From the NCBI GenBank assembly GCA_963854835.1, contig OY978525.1, positions 28,977,253-29,041,252 on the forward strand: a DNA stretch of 64,000 bases, written 5' to 3'. The notes beneath the pieces are model-generated. The model was not told where the DNA came from. It searched no databases and worked only from the letters and a program-made list of their open reading frames with translations. Position 1 is the first letter of the stretch. Every line of letters begins with the position of its first letter. The stretch is from Megamerina dolium. Lineage: Eukaryota > Arthropoda > Insecta > Diptera > Megamerinidae. This document shows positions 12,201 to 24,385 of the stretch, piece after piece. A program made the translations under genes and the position numbers.

Positions 12201-12311
12201 TTTATTAAGATTATTTTAAAAGAAAACAATTTTTTAAATCGTAGTACTTTGGGTGAACTTCTTTCAAATAATAAATAAATAACTTTAGTTTTGAAAAATG
12301 GTTCTTTCAGG

Positions 12312-12425
12312 CGATGTCCATGTGCAGGCAATCAAAGTGCTCTGCAACCACACAGAGAAAAAGTGATGTCACAGAAGTTATGCTGCTTGGAATCGAATTA
12401 TATTAGCACGTAATTTCCAAAAGTA
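12312..12425 (+). mobile_element. Possible SINE body remnant
   Basis: Contains GAGAAAAAGTGATGTCACA followed by sequence resembling the SINE segment between that motif and the GGAACCGGCTAATATAAG block. It is too diverged and short to be certain. Confidence 0.3.
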
Positions 12426-12543
12426 GCAGAACTTAATGCACTGGTAAATGCGGGTTACACTTTAATCTCTTCCATTTAATGTAAGCATTTTCTTTAAACG
12501 TTCTCTTAAGAATTCGCAATAGTTTCTTCAAAGTTTTTTTTTA

Positions 12544-12752
12544 ACGAGCTCTGTGACAAAACTAAGTTAAAGTGGTGACACAAGGGTTCTGTCAATCGGA
12601 ACCGGCTAATATAAGTAGGTCCCTCCTAATGCCGTCCAAATTTAACACGCACAACTGTATGGGAAGAGAAGCTCGGTGGTATCACAATGGGCCTTTCTGG
12701 CCCAAGTGTGTCCTCTCAGAGAGAGGACTGCCAAATAACCTAACCTAACCTT
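12544..12752 (+). mobile_element. 5'-truncated SINE, tail type B (LINE-like tail)
   Basis: The copy starts in the body at GAGCTCTGTGACAAAACTAAG and runs through TCGGAACCGGCTAATATAAG to GAAGAGAAGCTCGG. It then switches to tail B: GGTATCACAATGGGCCTTTC. This is followed by the perfect 8-bp hairpin GTCCTCTC-AGA-GAGAGGAC (12710-12728), CTGCC, and (TAACC)n to 12752. Tail B matches the 3' ends of the LOA-type LINEs in this window. Confidence 0.85.
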
Positions 12753-13909
12753 CTTAGATTGTTACAAAAATACTGCAAGTCTTCTAAGCCAATGAAATTC
12801 AATGATTTTCATAACAATATATAAGTAATATAATGTTCAAAATCAATATAAAATGAGATATTTGCCATACATTCGAAGTGAATGCATTTATTAAATTTTC
12901 TGCTAGTTGATTAAAGATGGAAGCAAGCCAATTTAAATCAATTTTGTCGACAGAAAATGTGTACATCTATAATAGGCAATAATGGGTTACCTATACATAT
13001 AGATTCTTCCAAGTGAAAACATATATATTTTTATTTCTCTTATTCTTTTACATATTCTTAAATACTTCTAGCATATTTTTCCACAAGTTGCATATTGAAA
13101 ATACGTTCATTCCACTTGATTTAACATGATGCTTTGATAATACAAATTCCTATGCTACAGTATGAGGAGGATGGTGATAAGGTGCTATATATAAATACAT
13201 AAGTGGGAGTATTAATATATATATATAAACGAACAAGGATATTTATCGTACATGTACTTTCCTTTAGTATGTATATGTGCGTAAGCTCTCTACGATATAA
13301 TTTCAAACAACAATAGTTTAAATTATGCGTTATCATAATAATAAAGTTAATTATGTATAGTTTTATGTGTAATAATAATTTCCTAGTATGCAGATTTGTA
13401 TAGAGCATGTCTGAGAGTTTTGTATATATAATACATGATGATATAGCTACGCCAGATATAGGAGTATTTACTATACTAATTTATATATATTCATGTTGCA
13501 TGAATTTAAATGCAATATAACATTTTAATAAATAGCATTTGAATAGAATATTATAATTCTAAATTTTCAACTCGACTTTTTATCTTGATTTTCAAATTCC
13601 TTGGGGGAAGCTGGAAAGGCTTGTTGACAATTAGCAAAACGTTTAGCTTAGACTTAGTTTATAAAAATTGTCTAAAAATATTTTAAATAATTTAAAGTAC
13701 ATTTTAAAGGTTGAAATGAATAACCATAACCTCATTGAAGATATCACCTTACTAATAAATATATATGATGTAACTTTCTATTAAACTTGACTCAGAATTT
13801 CAGAGGAGAGATGAGATGACTTGTTGATTACATGTGTAATACTAATTGTATGTAGAAACTCGTTAAGTTTTATCCAAAATGTATGAGTTAACAAATAAAT
13901 ATTAGAGAT
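12753..13909. other. AT-rich non-coding sequence
   Basis: No gene or identified repeat. Confidence 0.5.
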
Positions 13910-14199
13910 GGAATGGAGATGAATGGTGCCGACTCCAGATCAAAGTTCAAAAAAATTTGAGAAAAATCGACAAATACGCCCACAGTTGCTCAGAAGGCGA
14001 CCCTAGAGAGTTCAAATGTATGAACGACCCACATTAATTTTTTTCACACCTACATTTCTATTAAATTTTTATTATATTCGCTTCTACCGCTCTCAGGATA
14101 CCCCTTGAATGGTAAAGCCGTTGACCAGCTCTTATTAATTTATTACCCAAATATTTTCTCTGAATATACTCCCTCGCCAATGGAGGTTTCCTAAAAATG
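13910..14199 (-). repeat. Array family C (right part), minus orientation
   Basis: On the minus strand this resembles the 38.4-kb array, sharing TATATTCAGAGAAAATA and AAGGGGTATCCTGAGAGCGG-like segments. It continues at 14716, so the mariner relic between interrupts the array. Confidence 0.6.
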
Positions 14200-14715
14200 A
14201 ACCTAAAATGAACACAAAAACACCTGGAAATTATTGGGTGCGTGAATTAAAAGCCGGCCCTTTTTAGTGTACAAAAATCATTTATTTTTAAGAATTCTAT
14301 AAAAAACATGTCATTCAAAGTATTGTCTATAAGAAGCTATGACATTTCCCCATCTTTCTGGCAATTATGGATTCCATCTCAAAAGAACTTCACCGGCCAA
14401 AAGGTCATGGCTATATGGCGGGTGGGGTAAAACTTGCCATCCGCTATTAACGACGTGAATAGCAATATGCGGCCGTGTGTTGTTATGGTAAAAAATTACC
14501 GAATCGTGTCTGGTCGCATATTCCGAGCATTTCTCGATCATTGCTCACTTCGACTGCATCAATTGTTGTATGTATAACTCTTCCGTAATGATTCGACCAG
14601 GTCTTGGTCGAGTAATGTCTCCGAATCCTCGTCTTCAAATGACCGTTTTTGAAGCGCCTCCATAGCTTCCAAGGGATTGCGATTATTTTTTGCGATATTC
14701 TATCCAAACATACTT
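14200..14715 (-). pseudogene. mariner transposase relic 4, catalytic Asp replaced by Asn
   Basis: Read right to left with frameshifts, the segment gives GRIITEELYIQQL, then RHDSVIFYHNNTRPHIA (about 14465-14530), then GWQVLPHPPYSHD (about 14405-14440), and ends with LPERWGNVIASYRQYFE (about 14300-14355). These are the second and third catalytic blocks and the C-terminus of mariner transposases. The usual HDNARPH reads HNNTRPH, so the second catalytic Asp is Asn. About 90 bases between the SPD block and the C-terminus are lost. It lies inside a family C array, in the same relative orientation as relic 2 at 44.4 kb. Confidence 0.75.
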
Positions 14716-14905
14716 ACAACCTATCTCCACTATTTAAGAGGGCTCACCTACAAAATATATGTTTTTTATAAAATTGACTAGAGGGATTTTCAGAGTGCTT
14801 TCAGAGGGACCAAATTTATCATCGACTTCCTTTCGGTTTTACTCTCAAATATTTCTCGTGAAGATAGTAACCGTATATTCCCATTTCTAAAGATACTCCA
14901 AATCA
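14716..14905 (-). repeat. Array family C (left part), minus orientation
   Basis: On the minus strand this reads ATTTTGTAGGTGAGCCCTCT followed by GTGGAGATAGG. That matches the family C anchor (TTTTGTAGGGGAGCCTCCCTAA then GTAAAGATAGGG in other arrays). Confidence 0.6.
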
Positions 14906-17085
14906 AAATGGACGGAATAAAGTGCATGAAATCAAAATTAAAATTTAGTTTTTGCTATCAAAAGTAGAATTATGGAATTTTAAAAATCATATGTAAAACA
15001 CATTTATAGCATTTTAACCTTCTAGCTTTTTCGAAAAATATCTAACACATATAAAAATAAAAAGCCAAAGGCCAAGGTTGCTTGGAGCCATTTGTGTATG
15101 ATTGACAGTATTATCGATGTAAATAAGGGTACCAATACAATGTAAGGAATATGAGAGTTCTGGTTCAAGTGCCTAAACTAAACTAACAATTAAACAATTT
15201 TTACTACAGTAATCTCTTTTAAATTTAGTGTTATAAAATAATATGAAATGTGCCTGGTCAAGCCCAATTGCCTTCATAGTTGTTACTGGTGAAACACATT
15301 GCATACGTTTCAAACATATTGCTAAGAGGCTATAATTTTCTCCCAAATGGTTCATTAACTTCCATTAAGTCTATTTGAGCAATGTAGAAGTCACAAAGGT
15401 CAACGTCATTTTCATTTATCGACAAAACTTTGATATCAATAAAAAATGTATGAATTCATTTTGCAAGTATGTACTTGTATATATCAAAGAAATTTAAAAT
15501 TCTTTAAATATTTTATAGATAGCGGACATAAACGTTTATAAGCGTATCTGACAAAAATCATTACGATTGTTACATAGCCTTTAGGTATATATACGTAAAT
15601 ATTTTGACATTTATTATCAGTATGAAGTATGTATGAGCAGAGCTACCCACTTGTGAGTGGGTGTTAGAACAAAAAACAAATTCAACAACAGTTAGTGAAA
15701 AGCGACAATAGGCTTTCTACCTAAACACTGTCCAACATTGATTCGAATGTATAATGCTGTAATAATATTGACAACACATTGACGCCTTTTGGCGAATTAG
15801 TAAATAAATACAAGTACATATCGGATTACAAGATTTTCACCTTCCCACCCTCAGCCATTACTATGTCGACAGACTAATGGCGAACAATAACAAAATTAAG
15901 TCGACATTTGTGGTTAAATAGACTGCATACTATATGAGTACTACGTAGTCTTATACTCGTATGTCTATGTACAATTGGGCTAATGGGTGTTTGTTACGAT
16001 TTCAACAACACTATCACTACCTGCCATCATAAATATTAGAGATTTTGTTTCAATTTAAATATGTATGAGTATATTTGCCTCCATTGCACATTTATAGTTA
16101 TGTCAGTCTCTTAGAAATGGCTGCGAATACATTTTCTTTTTCATTTTGCATAATCATATTGAATTTATGTACAATTGGCATTTGTTAAAATAAATGTATA
16201 TACATACGTACATAGGTGTATGTATGGATTTGAATCTATACAATATATGTTGCACACAACCGACCGAAATACCGAACGACCGATGATCCGATCCACTAAA
16301 ACCACAATTGACACAATGTTGCCAGCACCACAATCGCTTTATCGTCTAATGACAATGCGAATGAGTGTAAAATTGGCCAGTGTTGAAATGAAGAGGGTGA
16401 CTTCGATGATAGCATAAAATATGTACAAGCATGTAGTATGTACTAGCAGCAGCAGCAGCAGCTGTAATAATATTACGATAACCAATATGACATTTAATAA
16501 CACAGGAAGCATTATTGGGTTGGTTAGTGAAACTGGTTGGTTGGCAGTTGGTGTAATGATTTTGTGGTCTCTATGTCCAAATGGCAATATTGTATGGATA
16601 CATGTTGATTTCTTGGTTTCAATATAGATAGGAATATATGCATGACTCGGAAACATTTCATATTCTATGTACTTGTACCGACCCATAGGAGTATTTGATG
16701 ACGAGCTAAGTGTTATGCAATAGTATTGTTGATGGTGAAGTAGCTACTATTGAAAATGCTGTTGTTTCATATGATGTTATTTTATATTATGATGACAGAC
16801 CGCAAGCCAACATAATCCAGACAATATATTGATAGGTATTTACATATACGATTACTCTATATATATGTATTATATGTACTACAAGCTTACTTGTATATAT
16901 TTTCAGGTACCTATTGCCAATAAAATATGTTAAAGAAGAAAATAAAATTTAAAATCTAACTAGAAAATTATGCTTCGATGCTTTAAGAATGGTTTTCATT
17001 TTTATAATTGTTTTTTTTTCAAAGATAAGATAAAATTGTTAAAGTATTGCGGAGATCGGTGTAACTTGGAGTATCTTGAAAACGA
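14906..17085. other. AT-rich non-coding sequence with a GC-richer island
   Basis: Mostly featureless. The interval 16250-16415 is distinctly less AT-rich and is open in more than one frame. On the minus strand it gives a hydrophobic IIEVTLFISTLANF stretch with C-ending codons; on the plus strand it gives a basic, Thr/Met-rich frame. A (CAG)n run lies at 16445-16461. No splice sites clearly delimit an exon. Confidence 0.4.
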
Positions 17086-17445
17086 AGTATCTTGAAACCA
17101 CCCGTGACCTATTTTGCATCCCTTAAGATATTAAAGGTCATCGGCTTTTTTTTTTTTTGTAGTCCGTTTTTATGTTTACTTCATACCCGATTGTGAAGGG
17201 TTTAAGTATGAAGAGGATTCCTTAAGACGACGGATGGTCTATTGGCAGCTTAGAAGACCGTAAAGGTCATTGATTTCTATTAGAAAGCTGAGCAAATGAT
17301 TGTAATGTGCATCTCTGTGGTCTGCTTTTTATACTTAATTCACATCGAATAAATTTTAGAGAGACTGAATATGAGGGGTAGTGCTTGAGACCACGAGTGA
17401 TGTGATTTGCATCCCATAATACTCCAGAGGTTATTATATTATTAT
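17086..17445 (+). repeat. Degenerate tandem repeat G, about three units
   Basis: Three diverged copies are anchored at 17091 (CTTGAAACCACCCGTGACC), 17221 (CTTAAGACGACGGATGG) and 17383 (CTTGAGACCACGAGTGATG). Each is followed by an 'aaaggtca'-like motif about 40 bases later. Spacing is 130 and 162 bp. Confidence 0.55.
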
Positions 17446-19495
17446 ATTTATTTATATTATCTTTTAGAAATCATTATCAATCAGATGTTCATTGTCTCAT
17501 CATCTTCACAGAAGAGGCAGACTTAACCTCCGGTGGAAAGAACAAGTACTAGTGAACTTGACGAGGCTTGGAATTTCTAATTTCCGGATTCGACTTAAAT
17601 CGGGTTTCGGTTGTAATGGCAAAATAAATAAGTAAGTGAATTTCAGATGATCTTAACTTTGAATATAACTATGAACCAATTGGTTGATGATAGGAATTAT
17701 AGCTAATTGAATGGTCTCTCATGATATACTCTGGAAGACTGAGTTTAAGTTACTTAAAATACTTTAGAAGAACGTATCAAATTTTCTGTTTTCAGTTTTC
17801 ACAAAAATATTAGAAAAATTGTAAGATATGTGTTGAATTCATGCTATTTTTTGAAATCTTGCATTTCCTTATTTTTATGAGAATATATTCAATTTGTTCG
17901 TTTATCTTTGTATTTTGTTGTATTTTTAGCTTTTGCGCTTTTGAAGATAATTTTTGTAGTAAGTTAATTTGTTGCTGTTCTACTCTGCTATTTATTGACT
18001 TACAATATTGGGTTGTTTTTTCGTTTTAACTTCATAAAAGTTTTCCATAAATGTTGTCTATATATGTGTGCGGTGTGTGTAATTTAAAAGTGACCCATAT
18101 GGAAATTGTTATGCATGATGAGTGAACTAGTAAGTTTTTGCAATATCAATGCATTAAAATTGCTTTAATTAGTGCTCTCAATAAATAAATATGTTCTAAA
18201 AAGAATTACATGTGATTGTATACACCCGCGCATTACCAGGTAATGAAAGAGTTCAACAATCATAATTTCTTCTCTTGAACTGAAAAAAATTCATATATAT
18301 AAAAGGGTTTTTTTTTGCCCTTTGGGAACGATTTACTTCTAAATTTGGATATAGATGTGTGTGTGTGTCCGTGTGTTTGTGTGAGAGTGATTTTCGTAGT
18401 AATATTACAAAGTTTAAGTAAGAAAAACACTTGAAAAACTATTGTGATAACTTTAAAGTTTCAACTATCAAAGTGGAAAAAATGTTTCTTTCCTTTTTGT
18501 GTGTTCGCTATAGTGGCTGTTATTGTCGTTGTTGTATCCTGTAAGAGTAAGCGCGTGAAGCCCTAAAGCTGGAAAATTGCTCAAGATGAAAAACAAGAAA
18601 ACAATCAGCAAAAACAATAACGTTAAAAGGACATGTTTATAAACGTTGCTTGCGCTTGTATTGTGCGTTGGCGTGGCGAAAACACATATTACAACAAACA
18701 AAGAAAAATTATATATATACTGTAGGTACCATATATAAGAAAAATAAGAAGAAGATGAACAAAAGTAAAGAAAATAACAATAGTAAAAATAATAATAATA
18801 ATAATTGTGACTTTCTGTAAAATTGAAAATAATGCATAAATCTTTTTACATAAAATTGTTTTACAGAAAGATCGAAGTACGAGGGGGAGCAATATTTATA
18901 AAACCCAAGAAAATATTTAAAGGGACAATTTAGTGAAAAGCAAAAAAAAAAAAGAAAAAGAAGAAGAAATATTGAACATATATGAACACGAATTACAAAA
19001 TAAATAACAAAATTTAAGCTACTTTTCAATTTCAATGAATTTGTGGCATTTGTTTGTCTCCATTTTTTAGTGTTTTTTTTTTGTTCGCTTTGTATTTTTC
19101 TGACAAAGTACAATAAACACACTTGTTTCTCAGGATATATGAACACCTACTATCAAGTTGATTTTGTTTGCTGTATTTCAACAATTTTATTTCATATTTA
19201 TTATCTGTGACATAATATTTTTGTATTTGCATTTCATAGTACAATTTAAGTACAAATATTTCGTAGAATAAATCAATGTCATTGAGCATTCATTATAGGA
19301 ACAATGTGACATCTGGATATTTTCAAAGGAAATTATTATCAGATGTTGTAATTCAAGGATACTTATAATATGTATTATCGAACAATATAAAGAAAACAAA
19401 AAAAAAAAAATCAAAAGACATGATGTAGTAAATTCGCTTTAATAATGAGTTGAAAAAAAATAATTGATTTTCTTAAATAAACAATATTGTATTGT
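17446..19495. other. AT-rich non-coding sequence
   Basis: No gene or named repeat. Contains short (GT)n near 18357-18380 and purine-rich stretches at 18720-18970 that generate spurious hydrophobic minus-strand frames. Confidence 0.5.
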
Positions 19496-21230
19496 ATTGT
19501 ATTTTTGTAGCAAAACATCATTTCATTCTGTAATTGAAATAATTCCTTTCATAAATAAATATAGTTTCTCTGCAAATATTTCACTTTTTAATCAGAAAAT
19601 GTCTTGTAATTGTATGAAGATCTCATTTGATTTCTATTGTATCGCTCTGAAATATTTAGAATGATATTTTCTTATTAAAAGAATATTAGAAAAATAATTT
19701 TAAAGCTATTGCATTCATAAATAAATATATTCTCAATAATAAAATTGTACGAATTTCATATTTTTGAATACTTTCAATAAAATATTATTTTACAAAGAAA
19801 TTTAAGCCAATTTCATTCATAAATATATACTTATAGTCCCTATACAAAAATCTTCAATTTCAATTTAAAAAATGACAAATTTGTGGGGAATGTATCATTA
19901 TTTTTAAAGTTAACAGAATGAAACTATGAAAATGTCAATGAAAAATAGTCGAAAGAGAAATTTTCATTCATTCTGTACATATTGTAAAAAAAAATACATC
20001 CTATGTAAATATATCATTTTTTAAAGAAACGTCGAAGGTAATATTATTTCTTAATGTATCATTCTGAAACATTGAGAATAGTATTTTTTCATCAAAGAAA
20101 TATGTTCAACGAAATGTTAACTTATTCCATTCACAAATAAATACGATTTCTATATGAATACATGATTTTTCAAACAAAAATTCACAAAATTTGTATGTAA
20201 GCTTTCGTAATTTTTTAATTGATCATTCTAAAACTATGTCAATCTTATATTTTGATCAAAAGCATGCTTGAAAAAGGATATTGAACCTATTCTGTTTATA
20301 AATAAATATAGTCTCCAAGCAAAGTGTTCATTTTTAAGATGAAAATTTGTGTAACATTTTGCAACTTTAAGAATCTTATTTTTCCATCATATTAATGCTC
20401 TACATGGAAATTTTAAAGCATTCTGTTCAGAAATAAATGTAGGCGCCATACAAATTTTTCATTATTTAAATAAAAATCAATAAATTTTGTATTGTTTAAG
20501 TTACCATTGTGAAGCTTTGTTAAACATATTATTTGCCGAATTACTAATCCACACAAAAATTCAGTTCATAAATAAATGTAGACCATTTACAAAAATTGCA
20601 TTTTTTAAATAAAAATCAATAAATTTGTATGGAAGACATCATTATTATTTAAGGTATCATTGTGAAATTTTGCTAATCATATTCTTTGCTGAAACTACTA
20701 ATGCACACAAAAGTTTAAGCCATTTAGTTCATAAATAAATGTAGGCGCTATATAAAAATTGCATTTTTTAAATAAAAATCAATAAATTTGTATGGAAGGC
20801 GACATTGTTGTTTAAGGTAAAATTGTGAAACTTTGATAATCTTGTTTTTTAAATTAATTAGTACTCCACAAGAAAATTGAATCTATTCGATTAATAAATA
20901 AATCTAATTCCTATAGAAAAAGTGAAGTTATTAAATTAAAATCGATATGTTTATATGGAAGATATTATTAGTTTTCAGTGAAACATTCAAATTGAAGTAA
21001 TTTGATTTTTCAATAAATATTGTTCCAAGACAAAAAGTGCATTTTTGAAATAAAAATCCTTAAAGATAATATTAGTTTTCAATGAATTTTTGTGAAAATT
21101 GCAGAATTGTATTTTGTTGATAAAATCGACGTCAACATAAAAATTGAAGACATTCCGTTCGTAAGTATGTTTTTAAATAAAAATAAAAAAAAACGTTTTT
21201 AAAGATATGATTATTTGTTAACGTACATGT
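19496..21230 (+). repeat. Tandem array F: about 12 degenerate units averaging 146 bp
   Basis: The motif TTCATAAATAAATATAG or a variant recurs at 19551, 19717, 19819, 19970, 20133, 20298, 20429, 20568, 20731, 20894, 21011 and 21161. About 55-60 bases after it, several units carry TTTGTATGGAAG (20624, 20787, and variants at 19879, 20189 and 20950). The common spacing is 163-166 bp, with shorter units of 102-150 bp that look like deletions. Units are very AT-rich and have diverged extensively, so the array is old. Nothing in it appears to be coding. Confidence 0.85.
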
Positions 21231-23255
21231 CATTCTCAAACATCGAAAATCTAATATTACCAGCAATAATTTCGTTCACAAAAAGGACATAACATCAATT
21301 GCGTATATTACGTTCACTGTCCAATTGAGTGTTAAATTAATTAAATAAGCCTGCATGACATTGCAATATACACTATGTGCTCGTACACCATATAATGGCA
21401 ATTTAGTTATTTATTTATTACTTGTCGTAATACAACATGTTCATCGATGAGAAAATTGAATTAGTGTAAGCTCTGCAAAAGTTAATAAAAGTCACTAAAA
21501 GGGAAAAGAAAGAAAGAAAGAAAAAACAAATAACTAAGCTAGTATTGTCTTTTGGAAATGATTTAGCAGAGTAGAACTACTCCCTTTCACACAAGTGACA
21601 CAATATGTAATACATTTTGATATAATGAACTCTAGATTGTATTGTGACTTAAATGAGATTTTTTTATGATGAAGCTATGAATACAAAATATACGGAAAAA
21701 ATTAAAGTCACTGCCTCCTTATTGGAAATTTTCTAGGGTGATGGTTTTCTCATGGAATTTCTGTAGAAGTTGCGGTGACAGGACTTAGGAGGACCAATGA
21801 CAACCATCTGGTGGAGGAATTCCTTGCATTGCTATTAGTTTTGGTTCTCTTTCCTAGGCTCTTCTAGCTTTAATATATATACTTTCGGAAATTTCAAAAT
21901 TCAAATCAAAAATCATTGTACGATTCAAATGGGATATCTAAAAATCTGTTTAATTAAACAGTCCGTCCAGTAAATAAACAAACTTTAAACATCACACTTC
22001 AGCATGAATATCAATCATTATGATTATTTATAGAAAACGCCATTGAGTAATGTTTATGATCAGCATGCGCATTTTGAAGTAGATACAATAATATTGCAAT
22101 TGACTGCAATTGAAATGCATCATTTTGGTTCAAGTGCAAATGACATTGAAATCAAATAATCATTGCGATCAAGTAAGGGCAAGGTTATTGCCAAGGAAAT
22201 TAATTCAATTTGTGATTGCATTTGGTTTGCCATAAGTAATTTCAAAGTCAATAATGTATTCAATAAAACAATTTTATTGATAATTTATATATTATGATTT
22301 ATGAAATGTATGGGAAATGTGTTCACATGATGAAAACATTATTTCACTCAATGAAATAAATAAATTGAACAGTTGTTCGTGCAATTATGAAAAATGTTGA
22401 GGAAAATCAACAATCAAATTTAGAAGTACTGTTTCAGCGGAAGCGAGCGGGAATGCCGGTGGGCTTGCTTCGATGTGGTACACTTGCCTGAAAGTCGTGG
22501 TGGCGGCAGAGGTGTTGATGACAGTGACGTAGTTGTTGTTGTGATGAAAACACACACTTCTTTCCCACTTCTATATAAATTAAATACTCCGCACTTTATT
22601 TTTTATTATTATTTATTAAAGTTAAACTTAAATGTACATCGGGTAATAATATCGGGACGGGAAATATATCGCGCACTGCTCGAGAAATCGGGGTTTTTAT
22701 ATATTTTACTTTATTTTTATTTATTTTAGTGAAATGCGTACACTTCTATTTCAACGGAGTTTATGATCAACAATAATGAAAGTAAAAAGAAATAGAAAGT
22801 GATGAAAAATGGTAAGCAGAATAGTTGAAGAGAACGGGAGAGAGAGAGATAGAGAGAAAGATATCGAAAAATAGCTGAATGAATAGAATTATACTAGGGT
22901 TGCTAACTTTATTCTGGCAATACAATATATACTTAGAAGTATATACATATATATGTGCACATTTTTAAAGAAATAGATGAATGACTTGGTTTTGCATCGT
23001 CATCATTACCAGTATTGTTATTAGTGTTATTATCATGGACGTTTATTGCCAATATTTTCAATTTAAATCACCATACTCATATTAATGCGGTTAAATGTAT
23101 GCTTTGTTTATTTTTTTTCTCTTCTTCTTTTTCGTCTCTCTTTCTCTCATTTAATATGTAGATTTTAAGCAAAATAAATATATTCGAAAAAATTTGGGAT
23201 AATTTAACTTTATGACAGTTAGAAGAAAGAAAAGTCGTATGTACCGAGTCTCAGT
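21231..23255. other. AT-rich non-coding sequence with a GC-richer island
   Basis: The interval 22440-22560 is markedly less AT-rich. On the minus strand it reads as a Thr/Ser/Pro-rich frame (TTTTTSLSSTPLPPPRLSGK) that ends at a stop near 22425. It could be the end of a coding exon or a regulatory element; no strong splice acceptor could be assigned. The rest shows nothing. Confidence 0.35.
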
Positions 23256-24385
23256 TCTAGAACTTTATATGATTGTGGGTAAATTACAGTCGATTTTTAT
23301 CCGATTGCATCGTATTTTGTAATTGTCCATTCGTTGGCAAATATATTCATATGTACCCAATTTCAAGCTCGGTAACATTATATTTTCATTCGAAAAATGT
23401 AAAAATATACATTCGGAAATATAACTTTGTATGGCAGGTAGGTGTGATTCTTATCCGATTCAGTGTATTTTCGAATATGTCTATTAATTAGTAAATATCA
23501 TCGTAATCGCCGAGTTTCAGCTGGGATATCTTAACATTTTTAGGCGCAAAGTGTAAAAATATACATACGGAAGCATAAGATTGTATGGGAGATAATTGTG
23601 GTTTTTATCCGATTTAACTCATTTTCGAATATAACAATTAGTTAGTAAATATAATTATACATACCAAGTTTTTGCTTTATAACTTATATTTTCGCTTGCA
23701 AAGTATTAAAACATACATTGAACAGCTTACTTTTGTATGGGAGGTAAGCGTTATTTTTGTCGGACTACAGATATTTTTCAGTATGTCGCTTCTGTGATCA
23801 AAATAATTGAATACATCAATTTTTCGTTTGATAGCTTTATGATTTCGTGCGCAAAGTATTAAAATATACACACGGCAACATACTTTTGTATGGAAGGTAG
23901 GTGTCATTTAAATCCGAATCAGTTGATTTTCAATTATGTCTATGTTATGTTTATTCAATACAATACATACTTACCGAGTTTCTGCTTAATAAGTTAATAT
24001 TTAGTGTGAAAACAGACATTCAACAGCATACTTTTATATGGGAGTCAGGTGTAGTTCTTATCTGATTACTTCTGTTTTCGAATTTTTAAATTTTGTGGTA
24101 ACAATAATTTTATACACTAAATTTTAGTTCGATAGCTCTATACATTCGCACGCAAAATGTGAAAAAACACATTCTGCAGCATACTTTTGTATGGGAGGTA
24201 GGCGTGGTTTTAGTCCAATTTTGCCCATTCATGATTTCATCTGTTCGCCGGTGAAAATAAGCACATATTTTACTTTGTAGCTTAAAATCTCAATAATTAC
24301 GGCAGTTGTCATGCGAATATGTAGACATACAGATAAACATGGCTAAATCGACTTCGATTATTATCCTCATCAAATAGCATATATA
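23256..24385 (+). repeat. Tandem array D: regular 153-bp units
   Basis: TTTGTATGG or a variant, usually followed by GAGGTAGGTGT, occurs at 23426, 23580, 23732, 23885, 24033 and 24186. The spacings are 154, 152, 153, 148 and 153 bp. Each unit also carries a CGCAAAGTGTAAAAATATACA-type stretch just before the anchor and TCCGATT after it. The array ends with ACAGATAAACATGGCTAAAT and ATTATCCTCATC, similar to the distal end of the 53.6-kb element. A minus-orientation copy lies at 31.4-32.5 kb. Confidence 0.85.

Noticed and set aside
16339..16686. 115-codon hydrophobic minus-strand frame
   Set aside because: Much of it is translation of (CAG)n and T-rich sequence. Only the 16250-16415 island is kept as a weak candidate.
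18709..19146. 145-codon minus-strand frame rich in Phe and Leu
   Set aside because: Low-complexity translation of purine-rich plus-strand sequence; no domain.
19496..21230. CRISPR-like array
   Set aside because: Units are about 150 bp, degenerate and AT-rich in a eukaryotic context, with no short exact repeats and unique spacers.
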